Origin: Bacteroidota bacterium
Lineage (GTDB): Bacteria; Bacteroidota; Bacteroidia; Flavobacteriales_D; Crocinitomicaceae
Direction of reading: 5' to 3'
Assembly: GCA_016868915.1 (NCBI GenBank)
Contig: VGFL01000012.1
Span: 1-44,807 of the forward strand
DNA: 44,807 nt
The notes below the pieces were generated by a model. It saw only the letters and a program-made list of their open reading frames with translations, did not search any database and was not told the origin of the DNA. Each line of letters begins with the position of its first letter. The stretch's first letter is position 1. The position numbers and the translations under genes were made by a program. Below are positions 10,144 to 19,307 of the stretch, piece by piece.

Positions 10144-11436
10144 TTAATAAGTAGTATAGGTAACGACTAATTTAGGTTTTACTTTATTTGATGTATGTAT
10201 ACCATTAAAAACAATTCTTTCAGCCGAATTTATGAAAAATCGAGGAGAAATTACTAAACCTGTATTCTCTTGACTATCAGTAACAATTGACTGAGCGTAA
10301 CTACGAATATCAACAAAAAATAATTTCTTGACCTCATTGTATTCGCCAATGGTAGGAAGGCTTGTGTAATAATTATCGGAGTCCTGGACCTTGGTGGCCA
10401 CTGAAACGCTAATACCAGGTTTGTACCTGTATCCAGTTTGGTATTGAATTGGAAGACTTAGTTCTGCTTTATGAATTATGGTTTTTTGCGGAAGATTACT
10501 CAATCCAGGTATTTTCACGATAGCTCGATGTTTAAACGCTTGAGCATAATATTCATTTTTTCCTAAGGTGGTATTTTGCAAGAGATTGCTAACTGGAGTT
10601 CCAGATGAATTAATATCTACGTGAGTGAAATCTGCACAACTTGCATTGAGCAACAGATCAAAAGTTTTAAAAATACCATTTTGACGAAAATATATTGTAA
10701 TTTTTGAAGAAGGATCATTCAGCTTAACATACAAGGCGGCACCAACTCCTGGGGCTTGCGAACCATTATTAGTTCTGACGTGAATTCCTTTAAAATAACT
10801 CACAAAATTTTCATTACTTGCAAAAGTAGAGCTCCCGCTTGAAATCAATGCCTTAAAGAAACTGGTATCTAATGGGATTCTTAATTGAGCATCAACCGTA
10901 TCTCCCCCGACAATTGTTTTTTCAGTGGGTTTCGGCGTTATAGTTCCTTTACCAAAGGGAACAAGATTTGTTTGTTTTATGGATTTAGTTGTAAAAGAAT
11001 AATAGGTAGAATCAATATGTAAATCTTCATCCAATTCATAAACTTCAAACGTTTGAGTGCTCTGATCACCGTAAAATCCAGCATATTCAAGAGAAAGAAC
11101 AACCGAATCCATGATTATAGTGGACATGTCTCCAAAATTTGGATTTATCGTTGTTAAACTAAGTTGCGTGTAAATTGAGGCATTAAATGTTCCAAATTTA
11201 GGATCGTAGTAACTTCCAAGCAATCCGTTTGGACCATTATCAGTTATTAATGAGTCCTCCTCTATGGTGTAGGTTTGAAGTTCAAAAGTGTCAACTGTTA
11301 TTCCATTTAAAATTTCGTCTTCATCAAGGGTTCCTATACCAACGGAAGAGTCTTTTTTCTTACACGAAAAAATCAGAAGAAATAAGCAATTGGCTAAAAT
11401 AAATTTTGTCAAAAAAGATGCATAGAATCTCTGCAT
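10144..11436 (-). CDS. DUF4270 family lipoprotein
   Basis: Lipobox 'LLIFSCKKKDSS' and 'NGITVDTFELQTYTIEEDSLITDNGPNGLLGSYYDPKFGTFNASIYTQLSL' typical of DUF4270; adjacent to glmS and a glgA-like gene. Confidence 0.8.
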   Translation of the reverse strand: MQRFYASFLTKFILANCLFLLIFSCKKKDSSVGIGTLDEDEILNGITVDTFELQTYTIEEDSLITDNGPNGLLGSYYDPKFGTFNASIYTQLSLTTINPNFGDMSTIIMDSVVLSLEYAGFYGDQSTQTFEVYELDEDLHIDSTYYSFTTKSIKQTNLVPFGKGTITPKPTEKTIVGGDTVDAQLRIPLDTSFFKALISSGSSTFASNENFVSYFKGIHVRTNNGSQAPGVGAALYVKLNDPSSKITIYFRQNGIFKTFDLLLNASCADFTHVDINSSGTPVSNLLQNTTLGKNEYYAQAFKHRAIVKIPGLSNLPQKTIIHKAELSLPIQYQTGYRYKPGISVSVATKVQDSDNYYTSLPTIGEYNEVKKLFFVDIRSYAQSIVTDSQENTGLVISPRFFINSAERIVFNGIHTSNKVKPKLVVTYTTY

Positions 11437-11441
11437 TTCTC

Positions 11442-12263
11442 CTAAACTAATACCGATTCATCGATAATTTTATCAAAAAAAGCAGAAAGTTCCTTGGCTT
11501 GGTTTTCTTCGGCAATATAGCCTAACTTCGGGCATTTAGAATTATTGAAAACATCAAGTAATTCCGCAGGAATAGATTCAGAACCGATACACAATCCATC
11601 GATGTATTGAGCAAGGGCTTTTGTAATTCCTACACACGAGGTGTCAGAAAATTTTGAGGCTACGTTAGATGGAATACCATCAAATAATAATTTTTCAGGT
11701 AGTCTCTTGTCCCATGGGGTAGTAAAAACTTGATCAAAAATGTTGTATACAACTTTTGTACTTGCAAAATGGGGATCCTTATCATACACAAACTTAATAT
11801 ACAATGCCATCATTGAAGATAACCACCCATTGCAATGAATAATGTCAGGCTGCCAACCTAATTTTTTAACTGTCTCGAGCACTCCTCTGCAGAAAAAAAT
11901 TGAACGCTCGTCATTATCATTATAAAATTGACCCTCAACATCACCTAAGGCTCCGTTTCTACGGAAAAGTTCATCATTATCAATGAAGTATACTTGCATA
12001 CGCGCAGGGGCCACAGACGCAACTTTAATTATCAACTGATGATCATCGTCATCAATTGTTAAATTCTGTCCTGAGAGTCTTATTACTTCGTGGAGTTGAT
12101 GTCTTCTTTCATTTATGCAACCAAATCGGGGCATAAATACTCTGATTTCTTTGCCGGCATCCTGAATTATTTCAGGAAGCCTTCTTGAGGTACTTGAAAT
12201 TTCAGATTTAGGTGAAAAAGGGAATATTTCCTGCGAAATAAAAAGAATTTTCTTTTTTTCCAT
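11442..12263 (-). CDS. Glycogen/starch synthase-like protein, N-terminal GT5 half only
   Basis: 273 aa; 'ILFISQEIFPFSPKSEISSTSRRLPEIIQDAGKEIRVFMPRFG' and 'PDIIHCNGWLSSMMALYIK' resemble the GT5 N-domain; no C-terminal Rossmann domain. Confidence 0.75.
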   Translation of the reverse strand: MEKKKILFISQEIFPFSPKSEISSTSRRLPEIIQDAGKEIRVFMPRFGCINERRHQLHEVIRLSGQNLTIDDDDHQLIIKVASVAPARMQVYFIDNDELFRRNGALGDVEGQFYNDNDERSIFFCRGVLETVKKLGWQPDIIHCNGWLSSMMALYIKFVYDKDPHFASTKVVYNIFDQVFTTPWDKRLPEKLLFDGIPSNVASKFSDTSCVGITKALAQYIDGLCIGSESIPAELLDVFNNSKCPKLGYIAEENQAKELSAFFDKIIDESVLV

Positions 12264-12324
12264 GCAATTGTAAGATGCTAATTAAGAATACAAAATTAAG
12301 AAAAAAATACCGATCTTCAAAAAA

Positions 12325-12340
12325 ACACATAGTTTTGTGT
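12325..12340 (+). promoter_or_regulatory. Possible Bacteroidota-type -7 element (TAGTTTTG, 12330-12337) for panC inside a short inverted repeat ACACA/TGTGT
   Basis: Exact TAnnTTTG match about 19 nt upstream of the TTG start; no convincing -33 element seen. Confidence 0.35.
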
Positions 12341-12355
12341 CCAATTTGAATTGAG

Positions 12356-13207
12356 TTGAAAAAGATTGCAATTTGCACAACGATAAAAAGTTTGAATAAT
12401 GAACTAACAAAAGTTTCAAAAAATAGAGACTATGACTTAGGGTTTGTTCCCACTATGGGGGCTTTACATAGGGGCCATCTTGAATTGGTTAAACGAGCAA
12501 GCACGGAGAATCAGTCTGTTGTCGTCAGTATTTTTGTTAATCCCAATCAGTTCAATAACAAGGAAGACCTCGAAAAATATCCGAGAACTATAGAAAATGA
12601 TATAAAAGTACTTGAAAATATTTCCAATTGTATTGTGTTCATTCCAAATAAACATGAGATTTATCCAGATGACGATAATTTCCAGAGCATTGATTTACAA
12701 GGAATGGACACTATTCTAGAGGGAAAATATAGGCCTGGACACTTTCAAGGAGTGGTTCATGTCATTCATAATTTCTTTAAGTTAATTCGACCGACACGTG
12801 CATATTTCGGTCAAAAAGACTTTCAACAACTTGCGATAATAAAAAAAAGCACTCATATTTTTAATTTTCCAACTCATATAATTACTTGCAAAACAGTAAG
12901 AGATAATTCGGGACTTGCTAAAAGTAGCCGAAATTTAAGACTAAGTGCAGCGGAAAAAAGAGATGCCGTAATTATATTTAAAACCTTGATTTTTATTAAA
13001 AAAAATCGAAAATATTGTAAAACCCCAAAAGAATTGAAAATCCAAGCGATGAACTTTTTTCTCAAAGGAAAATTGAAATTAGAATATATCGAAATTTGTG
13101 AATCAAAAAGTTTAGAAATTGTTGAAAACCAATGGGCTGAAAACATGACTGCATCAATTGCGGCTTACTGCGGTGAAGTACGCTTAATCGATAACATGGA
13201 AATTTAA
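12356..13207 (+). CDS. panC: Pantothenate--beta-alanine ligase (TTG start)
   Basis: 'VPTMGALHRGHLELVKRA', 'SIFVNPNQF', 'RPTRAYFGQKDFQQLAII', 'SGLAKSSRNLRLS' motifs of PanC. Confidence 0.95.
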   Translation: MKKIAICTTIKSLNNELTKVSKNRDYDLGFVPTMGALHRGHLELVKRASTENQSVVVSIFVNPNQFNNKEDLEKYPRTIENDIKVLENISNCIVFIPNKHEIYPDDDNFQSIDLQGMDTILEGKYRPGHFQGVVHVIHNFFKLIRPTRAYFGQKDFQQLAIIKKSTHIFNFPTHIITCKTVRDNSGLAKSSRNLRLSAAEKRDAVIIFKTLIFIKKNRKYCKTPKELKIQAMNFFLKGKLKLEYIEICESKSLEIVENQWAENMTASIAAYCGEVRLIDNMEI

Positions 13208-13208
13208 C

Positions 13209-13568
13209 TTACAGATTCTCTACATTAAAACAAGTTTGCATTTTTTTGGTAAGAGATTTTATTACTAATTCGTATGAATTATTAATACATTCTACTAAAA
13301 TTTCTTGTGGAATTTCTGCCCTTAAGCTTATGGTAATCCAATGCTTTTTGTTCATATGATATCCAGGTTGGATTCCTTCGAAACGCTCTCTTAACTCGAT
13401 ACTCCGTTCTGGACTGCACTTTACACTTATTGATATTGGATTATTAATATCAACCAACAAGAAAATTTTTCCACCGATTTTGAAAACAAGTGTTTGATCG
13501 TCAAAAGGAAAATCTTCATTCACATATGGTTTAGAGGCACATAGAGAATAAAGATCCTCAATGTTCAT
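13209..13568 (-). CDS. MmcQ/YjbR family protein
   Basis: 'SLCASKPYVNEDFPFDDQTLVFKIGGKIFLLVDI...KCSPERSIELRERFEGIQPGYHMNKKHWITI' matches the MmcQ/YjbR pattern. Confidence 0.88.
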   Translation of the reverse strand: MNIEDLYSLCASKPYVNEDFPFDDQTLVFKIGGKIFLLVDINNPISISVKCSPERSIELRERFEGIQPGYHMNKKHWITISLRAEIPQEILVECINNSYELVIKSLTKKMQTCFNVENL

Positions 13569-14678
13569 CTAGTGAATAGCAGGTGCATTGTCAAATTTAC
13601 CGAGATTGTAGAGCATTTTTGAATGCCCTAATAAAGCGCCTAAGAAGGAGTTGTAAGAATGATAGGGTAAGTTAAATTCGTTTGCAGTTTCTCGGACAAT
13701 CTTTGATAATTTTGGATAATGAACATGACAAATATTTGGAAACAAGTGATGTTCTACTTGATAATTCAAGCCACCAATATACCATGTAAGAATTGAGTCA
13801 CTTGGAGCAAAATTGGCCGTGTTGTACAACTGATTAATCGCCCAATCTGCATCAACATTACCAGATTCATCCGGCTTTAAATAATCTGAACTTGGAACCA
13901 CGTGAGCCGGTTGGAAAATTGCTGCCAAAATAAAACCACAAATAAATTGCATCGTTGCCCAACCCAGTAAGGACATGTACCATGGGGCATCGATTAGCAA
14001 TATAGGTAAGGCAAGAAATAGTGACATGTAAACTATTTTACTAACAATTAGATTTGTTAAATGTCTCGAAAAACTAATTTTTTGAGTTTGTATCAATCCT
14101 TTTTTCTTGTATCTAACGGCTTGTTGAAAATCTTTTGTTGTTGACCACATCATTGTCATTAACCCATAAAAAAACCACGCATAAATAAATTGAAAACGAT
14201 GGAGTTTATTTCTTTTTGTATGAGGGGAAAATCGTAAAATAAATGAAGGCGGTTTGATATCTTCATCCATATCAGCAACATTCGTGTACGTGTGGTGCAG
14301 AACATTGTGTTGTATTCGCCAATTAACATCACTACCACCCAAAAGAACCATCACCTTACCAACTATTTTATTGACCAATTCGTTTTTAGAATAAGCCCCA
14401 TGATTGGCATCGTGCATTACAGACAAACCAACTCCAGCCATTCCGATACCCGTTATACTCCACAGTGCAATAAACAACCATGGAGAATAGTCTACAAAAA
14501 ATAACATACTGAAAGGGAAAAGGTACAATGTAAGCATAAATATAGTTTTGACCACCATATTTGTGTTTGCGTGGCGAGAAATATTATTTTCTCTAAAATA
14601 GCTATTTACTCGTGATCTTAAAACTTTATAAAATTCGGTAGTGTCAACACCAGTAAATCGAACATTTTTATATTGCAT
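13569..14678 (-). CDS. Fatty acid desaturase (acyl-CoA/lipid desaturase)
   Basis: His-box motifs 'HDANHGAYS', 'QHNVLHHTYTN', 'NYQVEHHLFPNICHVHYPKL'. Confidence 0.93.
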   Translation of the reverse strand: MQYKNVRFTGVDTTEFYKVLRSRVNSYFRENNISRHANTNMVVKTIFMLTLYLFPFSMLFFVDYSPWLFIALWSITGIGMAGVGLSVMHDANHGAYSKNELVNKIVGKVMVLLGGSDVNWRIQHNVLHHTYTNVADMDEDIKPPSFILRFSPHTKRNKLHRFQFIYAWFFYGLMTMMWSTTKDFQQAVRYKKKGLIQTQKISFSRHLTNLIVSKIVYMSLFLALPILLIDAPWYMSLLGWATMQFICGFILAAIFQPAHVVPSSDYLKPDESGNVDADWAINQLYNTANFAPSDSILTWYIGGLNYQVEHHLFPNICHVHYPKLSKIVRETANEFNLPYHSYNSFLGALLGHSKMLYNLGKFDNAPAIH

Positions 14679-14749
14679 GATAAAATTTTAACAAATTTAA
14701 AAATTAATAAAATACATCAACATATGTGATGTGTAACTTTTGCATAAAC

Positions 14750-15361
14750 TCAAGTTGAAAAGTCGCATTTTTTACCTGTTAAGCATCGGACTAAGAGTAT
14801 GATGAAAACAAATATTAGATTCATATGTTCGCTCACAACGAAGAAATAGTTTAACCAAATGACTATGATCCAAATTGCGCATGAGATAAAAGAGTATTTT
14901 AATTTGGGTCGCAATTTATTTAACTCCTCAGGAGATTTCATTTTATGGATGAAAACCAGGACATCCTGATTCATTTTAATGCTTAATATAAAGTAGAGCA
15001 GAGGCAAAAGAATAATTACTTGAGGTATTCCAAAATCTTCGAAAAGAAGAAAATTAACCCACTCAGTCGTAATTGACTTATTTGGATTAAGGGTATAAAT
15101 AAAAAGATGAACAAAAACTAATTCTAGAAAAAAATCTACGAACAGAAAACCAACAGATTTTTTGTCTATTGGCTGGTCTTTTTTTAAAACCCGTTTATTT
15201 ATTTTTCTAAATGTTTCATTTCTGAAATAGTTCGTAAAAAGAATATCAATTAAATAGTACGCTAAAATAAAAAATAGAGACCAATTCCACAGAAAATAGC
15301 CGAGTAAAGGGATTGCTAATTCCCCAAGAAGCTGAATAATAATCGCCGTTTTTTTACTCAT
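14750..15361 (-). CDS. Hypothetical multi-pass membrane protein
   Basis: 203 aa with several hydrophobic helices; family not recognised. Confidence 0.6.
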   Translation of the reverse strand: MSKKTAIIIQLLGELAIPLLGYFLWNWSLFFILAYYLIDILFTNYFRNETFRKINKRVLKKDQPIDKKSVGFLFVDFFLELVFVHLFIYTLNPNKSITTEWVNFLLFEDFGIPQVIILLPLLYFILSIKMNQDVLVFIHKMKSPEELNKLRPKLKYSFISCAIWIIVIWLNYFFVVSEHMNLIFVFIILLVRCLTGKKCDFST

Positions 15362-16386
15362 TACTTTAGTGCGGCAACACGTTCTTTTGTTAACTCAAAT
15401 TGTGGATTGTATTTTAATGCTTTGGCATAAGCTTGTAAGGCTCTTGTTCTGTCATTTTTATCTTCGTAACATAGTCCGATATTATGCCACGCTTTGACAA
15501 ATTCGGGTTGAATATCTATGGCCATTTGGTAGTAAATAATTGCACTGTCTAATTGATTTTCGGTATGAAATTGTTTTATGTAACCCAAATTAAACCAGCC
15601 TAAATGATATTTATCATTTACCCGCATTAATTCATGATAACCTCTCTCTGCGTCATTGAACCTCTCTAACATTTGATCACAATAAGCAACGCCATATAAT
15701 GCCTCAGATAAATTGGGATTTATCGCAACGGCACTTCTAAATTTTTCAATGGCAATTTGATATTTTTCATCTTCAGTGTAAAGCTGGCCCAGTCGTAAAT
15801 AAGCCAATTCAAATGTTGGATCTTGTTGGACGGCTGTTTCGTAAGATGAAATAGCTAATTTTCTATTGTTTTGCATAAGAAAAATTGTTCCTTTCATAAT
15901 ATATGCATCACGGTATTTTGGATTAATCTTTAGCGCCTGATCCACATATTGTATGGCCGTTTGAAAGTCGGAAAAATAAGCATAAGTTGAAGATAGCCCA
16001 ACAAGTGCTTTTGTATTTTTTGGTTGTTTTTTAACGATGAATGAGTAATGAAATTGAGCGCGAGAAACATCGGTAACCGAGCGCTCAGGATCATTTGAAA
16101 GTACATCCGCATACAAAAGACGAGTATCAATACGGGAACTATCCAAACGAAAGGCTTTAGTAGCATCTGGTTTCGCAATATCAAAATACTTCTGGTTGTA
16201 TTTCGTTAGAAAGGAATCAAGCATTAAATTTCCTCGTTTCACGAGAAGTCCAACATTATTTGGATCCTTTGAAAGTAGGCTATCTAAATTTTCGTTTTTT
16301 ACAGTAACTTTTTCACCTTTTTCTTTACAGCTAAAGATTAGGAAAATTGAAAGAAATAAGAATAAACAACTAATTAAGTGTTTCAT
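15361..16386 (-). CDS. Tetratricopeptide-repeat lipoprotein
   Basis: Lipobox 'LIFSCKEKG' and many TPR units ('AYIMKGTIFLMQNNRKLAISSYETAVQQDPTFELAYLRLGQLY...'). Confidence 0.88.
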   Translation of the reverse strand: MKHLISCLFLFLSIFLIFSCKEKGEKVTVKNENLDSLLSKDPNNVGLLVKRGNLMLDSFLTKYNQKYFDIAKPDATKAFRLDSSRIDTRLLYADVLSNDPERSVTDVSRAQFHYSFIVKKQPKNTKALVGLSSTYAYFSDFQTAIQYVDQALKINPKYRDAYIMKGTIFLMQNNRKLAISSYETAVQQDPTFELAYLRLGQLYTEDEKYQIAIEKFRSAVAINPNLSEALYGVAYCDQMLERFNDAERGYHELMRVNDKYHLGWFNLGYIKQFHTENQLDSAIIYYQMAIDIQPEFVKAWHNIGLCYEDKNDRTRALQAYAKALKYNPQFELTKERVAALK

Positions 16387-16466
16387 TTGTTAAAAGATAA
16401 ACAAAAATACCTTTTTTGTTGATGATACTGTAATTTCTCGTTAATTTTGATACATAATTTCATCAA

Positions 16467-16709
16467 ATGAAAAATCGATATGCTCTTTTACTCACTGTTT
16501 CCTTCGTTCTTATAACGCTAGATTATTTTTCACAGGGGTGCTCACAATGTAAAATGTTAGCAGAACAAGGTTCAGAAGTGGATGAGGGATCTTTTGGCAG
16601 CACGATTAATTCGGGTATTTTGTACTTAATGGTAATCCCCTATTTGATTCTCATGTTTCTTTTTAGAGAACGTATATTTCGAATATTAAAAGGTTTATTG
16701 AAGAAATAA
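16467..16709 (+). CDS. Small membrane protein with CxxC motif
   Basis: 80 aa; signal/TM, 'GCSQCKMLAEQ', C-terminal TM 'INSGILYLMVIPYLILMFLFRERIFRILKGLLKK'. Confidence 0.7.
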   Translation: MKNRYALLLTVSFVLITLDYFSQGCSQCKMLAEQGSEVDEGSFGSTINSGILYLMVIPYLILMFLFRERIFRILKGLLKK

Positions 16710-16722
16710 ATCAACGAAGAAA

Positions 16723-16752
16723 GCCCCCCAGAATACTGCGATTCCAGAGAGC
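16723..16752 (-). terminator. Likely terminator of the downstream-ending minus-strand gene; stem depends on G-U pairs
   Basis: Minus strand GCTCTCTGGAAT-CGCAGT-ATTCTGGGGGGC, 12-bp stem with four G-U pairs, followed by TTTCTTCG; 3' of the gene ending at 16781. Confidence 0.45.
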
Positions 16753-16780
16753 CTCTCTACTGTTCTTTTAGTTTTCTGTT

Positions 16781-17998
16781 TTAAAGTTTATTGAGCCCTT
16801 TCTTACTCTTTAACACGTTGAATCCAACGTTGAATCCGGTGTAACCTCCCCCTTTTTGTGATGAATAGAAAACATTAACGGGAATATTTAAAGAGCCAGC
16901 TTTGAACGTTCTTCCTATTGCAAAGACAAAAGAAGTATTAAGTTTAGTTACTCCTCTTTTATCAAAATGTGATTCAGAAAAATCATAGGTTGAAACTCCC
17001 GAAGCTGCTGCCGGAGTAGGTGCAATAAAGTATCCGTTTGTATTGTATTGTGGATCATTTCCATAGGTCTCATAGGCATATGTATCCCAATCTGATCTTG
17101 AAAAATAACGACCATCTAAACTGAATTTATTTTCCTTGTCAAAAAATCCGTCTGAAACCTGTTTTAAACCGAATCCTGGTCCAAAAGCTAATTCCCAATT
17201 TCCTTTTCCAAATCTAAATCCGTTCATAAAGATAAAAGAGGGTATAAATTGACCTTGTTCCAAACCGGAAACGTTAAATATACCTTCAACAAGTGCTGAA
17301 AAATTTTCCGTTCCAACGTATTGTCCTTCCAATTGGTATCCAATCATACTTACAAATGGTGCAATTCCAATTCCACCCTGATCCTCAGGCCTAGTGGCAA
17401 ACTCATAAACAGATCCTACTAAACCAGCAGCACCAACACGTGGGCCTGAGTTATTAATTTTCCCTAGACTATTGGATGTAATCACATCATTTTTAAATGC
17501 TAATCGATCAACCACTACTTTATCTGTTGCAACACCATGCATTTCTTTTAAAAGAATTTCAATCATACGTTGAATTTCCAATTCTTGATTGTCAAATTCA
17601 CGAACGGCAGATTTAAAAATCGTTTTATTTTTAACATCAATTATTTTTAACGTAATGGCAATTTTATTTCCCAATAGATCTAGACTGCCGCACATTACAT
17701 AATCCGTATTCAAGGAATTTCCGAGTTTTATTAAACAATTTTGACCAAAACAATCTTGGGCATACTCAGGATTTGATTTAATTACATCAGCCATATCGAA
17801 CTCATCATATACTTTATATTTGTTGAGTTTAATTAATTCCAATCGCATCATTCGTGCAGCCGATTCGGTTTTTACTGTCAGAGAGGTTACATTCGGGTTT
17901 GCAACTGCGATTGTTTGATTTGCATCAGTAACTTGGGCGATAAAGGTCGAACTAATCAGAAATGTGAGTAGTACAAAAAAGAAACTTTGTGTTTTCAT
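16781..17998 (-). CDS. Secreted protein with TolB-N/CsgG-like N-terminal domain and probable outer-membrane beta-barrel C-terminus
   Basis: Signal peptide; 'AARMMRLELIKLNKYKVYDEFDMADVIKSN...NSLNTDYVMCGSLDLLGNKIAITLKIIDVKNKTI' resembles TolB-N/CsgG-like sensing domains; Gly/aromatic alternating C-terminus. Confidence 0.6.
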   Translation of the reverse strand: MKTQSFFFVLLTFLISSTFIAQVTDANQTIAVANPNVTSLTVKTESAARMMRLELIKLNKYKVYDEFDMADVIKSNPEYAQDCFGQNCLIKLGNSLNTDYVMCGSLDLLGNKIAITLKIIDVKNKTIFKSAVREFDNQELEIQRMIEILLKEMHGVATDKVVVDRLAFKNDVITSNSLGKINNSGPRVGAAGLVGSVYEFATRPEDQGGIGIAPFVSMIGYQLEGQYVGTENFSALVEGIFNVSGLEQGQFIPSFIFMNGFRFGKGNWELAFGPGFGLKQVSDGFFDKENKFSLDGRYFSRSDWDTYAYETYGNDPQYNTNGYFIAPTPAAASGVSTYDFSESHFDKRGVTKLNTSFVFAIGRTFKAGSLNIPVNVFYSSQKGGGYTGFNVGFNVLKSKKGLNKL

Positions 17999-18076
17999 CC
18001 TTATTAATTTTATTGATACAAAGTTGTTGCAAAAAATGAAAGTGTTAAAATTGTTTTTTGAAAGATTAAAAAATCA

Positions 18077-18095
18077 ATTTGCGAATATCGCAAAT
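18077..18095 (-). terminator. Inverted repeat ATTTGCGA-N3-TCGCAAAT, probable intrinsic terminator (or operator) after the HTH regulator
   Basis: Perfect 8-bp arms, 3-nt loop; minus strand continues TGATTTTTTAATC; 9 nt past the stop of the gene ending at 18105. Confidence 0.6.
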
Positions 18096-18104
18096 GATTA
18101 GTTT

Positions 18105-19118
18105 TTATTCAAATGCAATATCAGCCTCTATTTTTGTCTTAAAGGAGCGGATCATTTTTTCTAAATCAAAGAAATAACTGTTTCGTTCTTTTTCGTTTAC
18201 CTGGCTAATTAAACTTGAGTTCGCTAATTGTTTATCTAAAATCTGCTTGGTATCTTTAACATAGTTTACATCAGTGGTGTGAAGATAATTCATAATATTA
18301 TGAGAAATAAAAATACCTTTTGTCTCATTAGCTTCGTAATAAAAGGTAGCTTCCGCATTGATTGTTTCATTGATGTACATATCGAAATTGTTGCCTTGGG
18401 CAGGAGCTGATGTACCAAAAATAAATTTTTTACCAATGGAAGCTTGATTTTTAAGGTGTTCAACTAAAAGTATAGCTCTATCGCAAAGAAACAAAGCATA
18501 AGTTGGATTTTCGAATAGATGAGCTTTATAGTAATACCAAATTTGCCGCATGAAACCACGCATCAACTCTTGATCGTATATTTCTATCGTCGGAATCTGG
18601 TTATACAACTGTAAAATTTCTTTTCCTAAATCAAAAACTCCATCTGGTATTTTTTCATGGACAAATTTTTGGTTCGAATAATCGGAAATTTGTAAATGTG
18701 TTTTGGCCCAAAAGAATAAGCGAAAACGAATAAGTTGAGGAAAATTTAGTAATTGAAAAAATTGTACATTATTAATGGCTAATAATATCGTTGGATTTGA
18801 AAATGATTTTAAATGAGCGAAACGATCTCGTATACCCTCCAAATAACTAACTAAACTAAAATCATATGTATTTAACGGCGGGAAGTCAAACATTGCCTTG
18901 CCTGTTCCAATTTCGGCAAGCTTGTCAAATGAAATTTCAAAATGTTTACAAATTTTTTGAATCTCACTTGCACTTAATGGCGTTTCATTTCTATAACGCC
19001 TATAAACAGCATCAGGGCTAATATGCAGAACCTCCGATAAAGCATTACCAAGTGAATCTTGATTTCCAATTTTTGATTTTATCTCCTGAAAAATCAAACT
19101 TTGTATGGATATTTTCAT
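18105..19118 (-). CDS. HTH (XRE-like) transcriptional regulator with long C-terminal domain
   Basis: 'DSLGNALSEVLHISPDAVYRRYRNETPLSASEIQKICKHFEISFDKL' HTH; remainder helical and unassigned. Confidence 0.7.
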   Translation of the reverse strand: MKISIQSLIFQEIKSKIGNQDSLGNALSEVLHISPDAVYRRYRNETPLSASEIQKICKHFEISFDKLAEIGTGKAMFDFPPLNTYDFSLVSYLEGIRDRFAHLKSFSNPTILLAINNVQFFQLLNFPQLIRFRLFFWAKTHLQISDYSNQKFVHEKIPDGVFDLGKEILQLYNQIPTIEIYDQELMRGFMRQIWYYYKAHLFENPTYALFLCDRAILLVEHLKNQASIGKKFIFGTSAPAQGNNFDMYINETINAEATFYYEANETKGIFISHNIMNYLHTTDVNYVKDTKQILDKQLANSSLISQVNEKERNSYFFDLEKMIRSFKTKIEADIAFE

Positions 19119-19307
19119 TACTCTAAAGTTAGAGTAAATAAATTTATAAATGAGAATGACGTTTTAAAAATTGAAAAACATAGTAAAAAGCAAGAGTTTT
19201 ATCTAATTAAAATTGCTCCTCAATTGAAATATTTAGGCAACCATTAGGTAAAAAAGTAGTTTTTAAACTTATGTTGCAAAGTTGTATATTTACATTTTAG
19301 GTTAAAA

